Source: Acidobacteriota bacterium (GTDB lineage: Bacteria > Acidobacteriota > UBA6911 > RPQK01 > JAJDTT01). Taken from it: DNA of 40,629 nt. Shown here one piece after another: positions 34,684 through 40,629 of this stretch (within the stretch, counting starts at the first letter, position 1; each line of letters begins with the position of its first letter). Where the stretch lies: contig JAPPLF010000032.1 in the NCBI GenBank assembly GCA_028874215.1, positions 1-40,629 of the forward strand, read 5' to 3'. The notes beneath the pieces are model-generated. The model made no database searches and was not told the DNA's origin. It saw nothing but the letters and a program-made list of their open reading frames with translations. Made by a program: the position numbers and the translations under genes.

Positions 34684-37272
34684 ATGCGGCGTGTCGACAA
34701 GACGGTGTTCGCGGCAGCCTTGTCCGTCGTCGTCATTGGGGTGCTGGCGACCCAGCCGGCGTGCCGCCAACAGCCCGTCGCAGGTCCTTTTATTATTCCC
34801 GATCCCCAGTTCGTTTCGTTTCAGGAACGGGACATTCTGGTGCCGAATCGAGCGGGGGCCCTGGTGATCGTTCAATTCCCAACTCCCACATTCAAAGAGA
34901 ATCTTGCTCAAGAAATCATTCTCAACCGGCTCCAGGAATTGGGGGCTGCGCCCGGCATCGCAACGGTGGTTCAGCTTCCTGCCAAAGTGCCGGAAGAGGC
35001 GCGAGAAGAGGCGCGAGCCATAATTTTTCTGGTGAACTACCATAGACGGCCCGGTTTCCCGCCGCTGGACGAGGAAGACCGTCAGGTCATCGATGACCCC
35101 CGGAATCTCGAACAGAATTATGTGATCCGTACCCAAGGCAATACAGTTTTTCTGGTGGGATCCAACGATCAGGGCCTCCTCTATGCTGCCACGACGCTGA
35201 TCCAGTTGATCGATCGGCGGGAAGAGGAGATCCGGATCGCGACGGCCCAGATTCGGGATTTCCCCTCTTTCAAATACCGGGTCGCCTCGGATTGGCTGCT
35301 CAACAATGAGATCAACCGTTGGGCATACGACTACGGCGACGGCCGCGAGAAGTACCTCGCGCGAGCGAAGAGAAAACTCGATTTCTGTCTCCTCCACAAG
35401 ATAAACGCGGTTCGTTTCGAGGGCTTTGGTTGGGCCATCGACCGGTCCCCGGGGTACAACTCCCTGATCAGGGAACTGGCAAAGTACGCGAGGCAAAGGG
35501 GAATTCGGCTTTTCCACGGGGGTTACGGCGCCGGATACGCGTTGGGCACGTACCAGTTCTTCGGTGGAACCAGCGAAGGAGGGGCGCCTTCCTATCAGGG
35601 AAGGATCTTCTACAACCGGGAATCCTATCCGGACGGCGAGATCTACAATTGCCTCGGACATCCTTACGAGGACCAGCAATATTTCGGACGCCTGCCTGCG
35701 GATTTCACCCGCGGTTTCGGCACCTGCCGGGCCAACGAACCGCTCAACAGATTGAAGGCGGAGGAACTTGCGGAGTACGTTCGCGCCCTGGAGCCCGGCG
35801 GTCTCTATATTCACAACGAAGACGTGGACAACTACCGGGACGCGGAGCCGGAGTGGAAGAATCGCCGCTGTGATCGTTGCCGCAGGAAATGGCCGAATGA
35901 CGACTTCAAAGCGCCTGACGGAGGGGCCGGCGCAGTGGCTCACGGCTTCAACGCGCTTGTGGACGCGGTCTTCAGCGTCCGGAACGAGGAGACCGGCTAT
36001 GACGCCAGGAGAGACTGCTTCGTGGGACTGATTTCTCCCGGTTACGTGACCTATGGAACGGGAGAGTCGGAGCTGTACAGCATCAAAACGGTGCCGGAAG
36101 CGCACGAAGACTGGAACAATCTATTGGCGCTGTGGACAAACGCCGGCAAGCTTCTGAATTACCAGACGCCTGAGGTCCAGATTGGATTTCGGGAAATCTG
36201 GCCGCTTGAAGAGACGCGGGAAAGGTGGATTCCAGCGCTCCAATCCCGGTTCGACAGGCACGGCCTGGAGATCGGGACCTACTTTCTCGTCTTTCAAGGC
36301 GCGGATTTCACCTACAACGACTACCCGTTCGTGACGTCGCCGCTGACCAATGTGATGTTCGAGGGGGCAACGACCATCGAAAACAGTTCCGGCTCATTCG
36401 CCCAGGAACCGATGCAACTGCTCAACGCAGCTTACGGTTGGAATACCCGAGCGCACGGCATCTTCATTCCCGCGACGACCCACAGTGAGTCGCGACGAAA
36501 TTACATGCGCGGGACCTTCAATCTGCATGAGCCGGAGGAGATCGTCGGCGAGGACGGTTTTCTGGGCCGGGCCTGCAGGAAGATCTATGGCGAACAGGCG
36601 GGCGCATTCATGTATCGGTACAACCGGCTTTACCGAGTCCAGAGCGAGTTTGCCACCGAAAAGGAAAGGGTGAATGAAACCACGCCCCATTGGGCCAGCC
36701 GGCGAATCTACCCCATGCACACACTTGCCTATAATTCTGCACGGGCTTCGCGCACCTGGAGGCCGGACCTAGCCGAAGCCGACGGGCGATTGGTGAGCAT
36801 GGCCCTGGCGGCCGCGGGGGAGGCCACGGAAATTACCGGCGCGGTGCTGCATGACAAACTGTCGAAGGTCTGGAACCTGCGAGCCGCCGTCACCCGGGAG
36901 GCGTCGGAGCTGGTTCAGACTGCTTTGCAATCGAAGGACTTGAGACCGGAGGCCAAAGAAGATCTTGAGCACCTGTTCGCCCGCCTCAATCTTGGATACC
37001 GGTTTGCCGAAAGCGTGTCGGCTCTGCACGTTGCCTACCGGGATTGCGCAACCAAGAACTCCGACGCCGCCCAAGAGACTCTTCAACGGGCCCGCGATCG
37101 GCTTGCCGAAACCGTCACCTTCATGAACGACAATTTCGAGTTTCAGATGACCGACGCCAGCGGAGGGGATCAATCCAGTTGGCGTCATTATCTGACGCTG
37201 ATCGGCGAGAAGATCGATGAACTCCAGGGTGGTTTGACAGCCGAGTCGGCATATTCCGTGGCACATGGCTGA
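34684..37272 (+). CDS. Exported GH20-like protein, paralog 5 (putative lipoprotein)
   Basis: 862 residues, 14 bp after paralog 4, with GAGGAG seven bases before the ATG. The N-terminal hydrophobic segment ends at C27 (LATQPAC), so it may be a lipoprotein like paralog 3, which it resembles most, for example in the VIPDPQ/IIPDPQ start and TDxSGGDQSSW end. Motifs: QGLLYAATTLIQL, YIHNED (375-380), CDRC (396-399) then KWPND (402-406), GFREIWPLEET and NAAYGWN. The change of the conserved NAE to NAA near the last motif is unique among the five. It probably acts in the same pathway as paralog 4. Confidence 0.75.
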   Translation: MRRVDKTVFAAALSVVVIGVLATQPACRQQPVAGPFIIPDPQFVSFQERDILVPNRAGALVIVQFPTPTFKENLAQEIILNRLQELGAAPGIATVVQLPAKVPEEAREEARAIIFLVNYHRRPGFPPLDEEDRQVIDDPRNLEQNYVIRTQGNTVFLVGSNDQGLLYAATTLIQLIDRREEEIRIATAQIRDFPSFKYRVASDWLLNNEINRWAYDYGDGREKYLARAKRKLDFCLLHKINAVRFEGFGWAIDRSPGYNSLIRELAKYARQRGIRLFHGGYGAGYALGTYQFFGGTSEGGAPSYQGRIFYNRESYPDGEIYNCLGHPYEDQQYFGRLPADFTRGFGTCRANEPLNRLKAEELAEYVRALEPGGLYIHNEDVDNYRDAEPEWKNRRCDRCRRKWPNDDFKAPDGGAGAVAHGFNALVDAVFSVRNEETGYDARRDCFVGLISPGYVTYGTGESELYSIKTVPEAHEDWNNLLALWTNAGKLLNYQTPEVQIGFREIWPLEETRERWIPALQSRFDRHGLEIGTYFLVFQGADFTYNDYPFVTSPLTNVMFEGATTIENSSGSFAQEPMQLLNAAYGWNTRAHGIFIPATTHSESRRNYMRGTFNLHEPEEIVGEDGFLGRACRKIYGEQAGAFMYRYNRLYRVQSEFATEKERVNETTPHWASRRIYPMHTLAYNSARASRTWRPDLAEADGRLVSMALAAAGEATEITGAVLHDKLSKVWNLRAAVTREASELVQTALQSKDLRPEAKEDLEHLFARLNLGYRFAESVSALHVAYRDCATKNSDAAQETLQRARDRLAETVTFMNDNFEFQMTDASGGDQSSWRHYLTLIGEKIDELQGGLTAESAYSVAHG

Positions 37273-37295
37273 CTGGGCGGAGACCTCACCGGACC

Positions 37296-38678
37296 ATGAT
37301 TAGCCTGCACCTGCTCCTGGTTGCGGTCAGCACTATATCCTCGCAGCCTCAACAGCCCGACGAGATGCCTTGGTTGACTTCTGTTTGCGCAAGTCCGGTC
37401 TCCGAGGGGCCGGGTCAAGTTCACTTCGAATCGGCCAGGTCACTGGAAAGCCGAGGCGACTACAAGAATGCCCTGGCGGCTTATCTGAAGGCGGCTTCTT
37501 CGGGCCGGCAGTGGCCCTATTGCCTCTACGTGGCGAGGGTCTACCTCCGGCTCAATGAACCAGGCGCTGCGGAGGAGAACGCCGCAGCCTGCTCCACGCT
37601 GGCGCCGGATTGCCCGGCAGCGCAGCTCACGCTGGCCTATGTGCTGGGCGAGAAGGGAGAACACGCTCGATCAGAAGAGGTCGCAGAACGGATCATGGAA
37701 TCGGACCCGCAAAATGCCGAGGCGTGGTACGTGTCTGGAAGAAACCGTTTGGCCATCAATGACGAGACTCAAGGAGAAACACGGCTTCGCAAGGCGATTG
37801 AACTTAATTCCGAACTCGCCCACGCACACCTGGAACTTGGGACTTACTACAGTCAGGAGAAATCCACTTTCGAACAGGCCCTGCGTTCCCTGGAGCGAGC
37901 TCAAGCTCTGGGATTGGGAAACTTCAAGCTCCACCTGCAATTGGGAGCTCTTCACCTGAAACGGAACCAGATCAGTACCGCTCTCCGGCACCTGGAGAAG
38001 GCTGTCGAATACAACCGGTTGGCTCCGGAGGCATACTATCTTCTCAGCCGCGCCTACAGGAGGTCCGGCGCTTTCAGAGAGTCCGGTGAGGCCCTCGATC
38101 GTTATCGAGAGCTGCAAGAGCAGACCAGCCGACTGAACGAAGAGATTGCCAGAAGTCAGAGCCTCTACCAGAAAGGCATGAAACTTCTACAGGAGAGAAG
38201 GCTGGAACCTGCTCTGGAAGCATTCCGGGAGGCACTGGGACCACATCCCAATCAGGACATCTGTCACTACGGGATCGCTCAAGTGCTTGCGCTGAAGGGG
38301 GACTCCGGGGGCGCCATCGCTGCGCTGCAAAAGGCCATAGAAGCCAGACCGTACAGCGCAGCCTACTATCGTTCTCTCGCCGACATCCTGCAAAGCGTGA
38401 AGAGAACCGCCGAGGCCATCGAAGCTCTCAGCCAAGCTGTCAGCTTGGAGCCGGCCAACGGATCGCTCCATAACCAGTTGGGAAACCTCCATTTTGCGGC
38501 CAACGCATTCGAGAAGGCGCGGGCCGCCTATGAGAGAGCGATCCAGCTCGACTCCAGGAACGCCCTGTTTCACCTCAACCTCTCATCGGTTCTCCAACGA
38601 TTGGGAAGAGTGCAGGAAGCCGCACGCCAGAGACAGATTTTTGAGCAACTCCTGTCCACGGGATCGAGTCCAAATTGA
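37296..38678 (+). CDS. TPR-repeat protein coupled to CRTAC1 gene
   Basis: A 460-residue protein with a short hydrophobic N-terminus (MISLHLLLVAVSTISS), probably a signal sequence, and about ten TPR units. Examples are ARSLESRGDYKNALAAYLKAA, LEKAVEYNRLAPEAYYLLSRAYRRSG and YERAIQLDSRNALFHLNLSSVLQRLG. A heptad-like stretch (ALDRYRELQEQTSRLNEEIARSQSLYQKG) in the middle may be a coiled coil separating two TPR blocks. Its stop overlaps the TTG start of the next gene (TTGA), so the two proteins are made together. TPR plus CRTAC1 pairs are, as far as I recall, common in Acidobacteriota and Planctomycetota, but their function is unclear. Confidence 0.8.
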   Translation: MISLHLLLVAVSTISSQPQQPDEMPWLTSVCASPVSEGPGQVHFESARSLESRGDYKNALAAYLKAASSGRQWPYCLYVARVYLRLNEPGAAEENAAACSTLAPDCPAAQLTLAYVLGEKGEHARSEEVAERIMESDPQNAEAWYVSGRNRLAINDETQGETRLRKAIELNSELAHAHLELGTYYSQEKSTFEQALRSLERAQALGLGNFKLHLQLGALHLKRNQISTALRHLEKAVEYNRLAPEAYYLLSRAYRRSGAFRESGEALDRYRELQEQTSRLNEEIARSQSLYQKGMKLLQERRLEPALEAFREALGPHPNQDICHYGIAQVLALKGDSGGAIAALQKAIEARPYSAAYYRSLADILQSVKRTAEAIEALSQAVSLEPANGSLHNQLGNLHFAANAFEKARAAYERAIQLDSRNALFHLNLSSVLQRLGRVQEAARQRQIFEQLLSTGSSPN

Positions 38679-40399
38679 GGACGGCCGTTGGACGAAACGC
38701 ATTCATCTGGTCAAACCTGTTGCTCGTTGCCGCTGGTGCGCCTGCGTCCCAGTCTTCCCCAAACGCCTATTTTTCAGACATCACCGAGCGTGCTGGAATC
38801 CGCTTTCGACATGTGAATTCCGCCAGCCCCGAGAAGTACCTGGTGGAAACAATGGGCTCCGGCGTGGCCCTTTTCGACTACGACGGGGACGGCCGGCTGG
38901 ATATCTTCTTTGTCAATGGCGGACTCGTTCCGGGCGTGACCGATCCTTCACCCGTCCGGCACGCACTCTACCGCAACCTGGGGCAGGGACGATTCCGCGA
39001 CCAGACCAGCGCCGCGGGAATCAAGGCCAGCCAGGGCTATGGACAAGGGGCTGCCGTGGCGGATTACGACGGCGACGGGGACGAAGACCTCCTGATCACC
39101 AACTTCGAAGGACGCAATGTCCTATATGCGAATCAAGGGGACGGGACTTTTGAAGACCAAACCGACGAGGCCGGAGTGGCAGGGGACGGGCGCTGGTCGG
39201 CAAGCGCGGCATTCCTGGACTTCGACAACGACGGGGACCTGGATCTCTATGTCACCAGGTACCTCGACCACAACTTCGGCAACAATCGTGTCTGTGGACC
39301 GTGGCTGGAGAAGGGCATTCGAACCTATTGCTCGCCCAAGGTCTACGACGGGCTCCCGGACCTGCTCTACCGGAACAACGGAAACGGCACCTTCACCGAT
39401 GTCAGCGAGCAGGCGGGAATCGCCCGATATGCCGGAAAGAGCCTCGGAGTCGTCGCCGGGGACTTCGACTGGGATGGATGGATCGACATCTACGTCGCGA
39501 ACGATTCCCAGGGGAACTACCTGTTCAGGAATCTTGGGAACGGTACGTTCGATGAGATCGGCCTCAATATGGGTGTGGCTTTCGATGAGAACGGGGCGCC
39601 CCAGGCCGGCATGGGAACCGATATGGCCGACTTCAATGGAGACGGCTTGCCCGATATTGCGGTTACGAATCTGGACGTTGAGTATCTTGCCCTCTACCTG
39701 AATCACGACTCTTTCTTCGAGGAGGTCGCGGCCCTCTTCGAAGTCAAATTGGCATCCCGGAATCTGGTGGGTTTCGGTGTTCGATTCCTCGATTTCGACA
39801 ACGACAGCGACCTGGATATCCTGGCTGTCAACGGACACATCATCGACAACATCGTTCAGATCCGGCCAGGATCATCCTACGCTCAGCCCAAGCTGTTGTT
39901 CGAGAATCGGGACGGACGTTTCGTCAACCAGGCAGGTCGGCCTGGTGATCTCTTGTCTCGACCCCAGGTGAGCCGCGGTTTGGCCGTGGGTGACATTGAT
40001 CAGGACGGGGACCTCGACGCCGTGGTCAGCAACTGTGGCCAAGGTCCGATGCTAATGTCCAACGACCACGGGAATGGAAAGAATTGGCTGGAAGTTCGCC
40101 TGAAGGGAATCGAGTCCAATTCGAACGGAATCGGCGCCAGGTTGGAGTTGTGGGTCGGAGACAAGCGGTTTCGAACACAGGTGCTGGGCGGGGCCAGTTA
40201 TCTTTCAGCCTCACCCTATTGGGTGCACCTGGGGCTGGGAGAACGAACCGAAGTGGATGAGCTGACGATCCGATGGCCATCCGGCACCGTGGATACACTG
40301 AAGGGAATTCGGGCCAATCAGCGACTCCAGGTCATAGAGGGCTCTCATGGTTCCTCTCAGAAGCTCTCCCACCGGCCCGGTCCGGCGGACGCCCGGTAG
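38675..40399 (+). CDS. CRTAC1-like FG-GAP/ASPIC-UnbV protein with repeat-encoded tail
   Basis: A 574-residue exported protein starting at a TTG that overlaps the TPR stop; the signal peptide is IWSNLLLVAAGAPASQ. FxDxTxxAGIxFxH at the N-terminus and EKYLVETMGSGVALFDYDGDG are CRTAC1 hallmarks. Seven calcium-binding FG-GAP motifs of the DxDxDGxxD type follow, for example DYDGDGRLD, DFDNDGDLD, DFDWDGWID and DIDQDGDLD. They form an integrin-like propeller, ending in an ASPIC/UnbV domain (about 465-545, WLEVRLKGIESNSNGIGARLELW, LTIRWPSGTVDTL). The family normally ends near VIEG; the last residues SSQKLSHRPGPADAR and the stop are encoded by repeat locus D. The role is probably extracellular adhesion or glycan binding, but is not established. 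Confidence 0.88.
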   Translation: MRTAVGRNAFIWSNLLLVAAGAPASQSSPNAYFSDITERAGIRFRHVNSASPEKYLVETMGSGVALFDYDGDGRLDIFFVNGGLVPGVTDPSPVRHALYRNLGQGRFRDQTSAAGIKASQGYGQGAAVADYDGDGDEDLLITNFEGRNVLYANQGDGTFEDQTDEAGVAGDGRWSASAAFLDFDNDGDLDLYVTRYLDHNFGNNRVCGPWLEKGIRTYCSPKVYDGLPDLLYRNNGNGTFTDVSEQAGIARYAGKSLGVVAGDFDWDGWIDIYVANDSQGNYLFRNLGNGTFDEIGLNMGVAFDENGAPQAGMGTDMADFNGDGLPDIAVTNLDVEYLALYLNHDSFFEEVAALFEVKLASRNLVGFGVRFLDFDNDSDLDILAVNGHIIDNIVQIRPGSSYAQPKLLFENRDGRFVNQAGRPGDLLSRPQVSRGLAVGDIDQDGDLDAVVSNCGQGPMLMSNDHGNGKNWLEVRLKGIESNSNGIGARLELWVGDKRFRTQVLGGASYLSASPYWVHLGLGERTEVDELTIRWPSGTVDTLKGIRANQRLQVIEGSHGSSQKLSHRPGPADAR

Positions 40400-40629
40400 A
40401 AAAAGGAAAGGAGGCGGTTTTCTAACCGCCGAACTGGAGCGGCGATTTCCAATCGCCGAACTCCTGACTGACAAACTTGGCGACAAAGATTGGGCGATAG
40501 GAAATCGCCCCTCCTTTTTCTTAGAAGCTCCCCCACCGGCCGGGGGCCGGCGGACGCCCGGCAGAAAAAGGAAAGGAGCGGCGGTTTCCTAACCGCCGAA
40601 CTGGAGCGGCGATTTCCAATCGCCGAACT
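40359..40629 (+). repeat. Multi-hairpin repeat, locus D (tandem units, cut by window end)
   Basis: One full unit of 164 bp (40359-40522) and a second, incomplete one (from 40523) in direct tandem, each opening with AGAAGCTC then the GC-rich block. The unit contains the GC-rich block, H1 (GGCGGTT 40413-40419 with AACCGCC 40424-40430), an extra GGCGATT/AATCGCC hairpin (40441-40457), an H2-like CAAACTTGG and H3 (40492-40510). The first GC-rich block is in frame with the CRTAC1 gene and ends it. In the second unit the same block has CAG in place of the TAG stop. Confidence 0.9.
40492..40522 (+). terminator. Intrinsic terminator inside repeat locus D
   Basis: GGGCGAT (40492-40498) pairs with ATCGCCC (40504-40510) around the loop AGGAA, followed by CTCCTTTTTCTT. 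This has the stem and T-run of a Rho-independent terminator, about 90 bp after the CRTAC1 stop and on its strand. Confidence 0.65.

Overview
The window is a GC-rich, densely coded piece of a Gram-negative bacterial chromosome. The gene set fits best with an Acidobacteriota genome: an Oar-type TonB-dependent receptor with a carboxypeptidase-regulatory N-terminus, a CRTAC1/ASPIC-UnbV FG-GAP protein coupled to a TPR protein, bactofilins, an AlgI/AlgJ O-acetylation pair and the futalosine menaquinone gene mqnC. This placement is an inference from gene content; there is no rRNA or other phylogenetic marker. No tRNA, rRNA or CRISPR array was seen.

Layout. (1) 1-3060: a solitary AbiEi-like protein with a nuclease-like N-domain, then a minus-strand pair of a small membrane protein and a NoeA-like methyltransferase. 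(2) 3239-9269: housekeeping block mqnC, then the arginine operon argR-argG-argH-argF, ending in a YIP1 membrane protein. (3) 9331-15294: secreted Asp-box propeller protein, TPR protein, and a minus-strand pair of a phosphotriesterase-family hydrolase and a SelA-like PLP enzyme. (4) 15499-25700: three large paralogous exported GH20-like proteins followed by a TonB-dependent receptor. (5) 25701-27752: scarred segment with an IS630 transposase remnant, two divergent bactofilins and a truncated XRE-type antitoxin. (6) 27803-31970: a tightly coupled minus-strand operon of TolB/PD40 propeller, small exported protein, AlgI-like MBOAT and AlgJ-like SGNH protein. (7) 32291-40399: two more GH20-like paralogs, a TPR protein and a CRTAC1 FG-GAP protein. 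(8) 40359-40629: tandem palindromic repeats running off the window.

The most interesting content is regions 3-8, which look like one polysaccharide- or glycoconjugate-processing locus built around five divergent GH20-like paralogs. They share a zincin-like N-domain motif (LYAA), YIHxED, WPND, GFRE and WN motifs, but lack a standard GH20 catalytic signature. A near-identical 34-bp promoter-like motif (TGGAC[TA], 17 bp, TATC[TG]T, with a conserved spacer) lies before three transcription units: the phosphotriesterase/SelA-like pair, the PD40/O-acetylation operon and the fourth-fifth paralog operon. In each case it has the same orientation relative to the gene, which suggests one regulon.

A second signal is a family of multi-hairpin repeats. 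All four loci lie at the 3' end of a gene and point the same way as that gene. At two unrelated genes the repeat is read through and supplies an identical C-terminal tail, HRPGPADAR, plus the stop codon.
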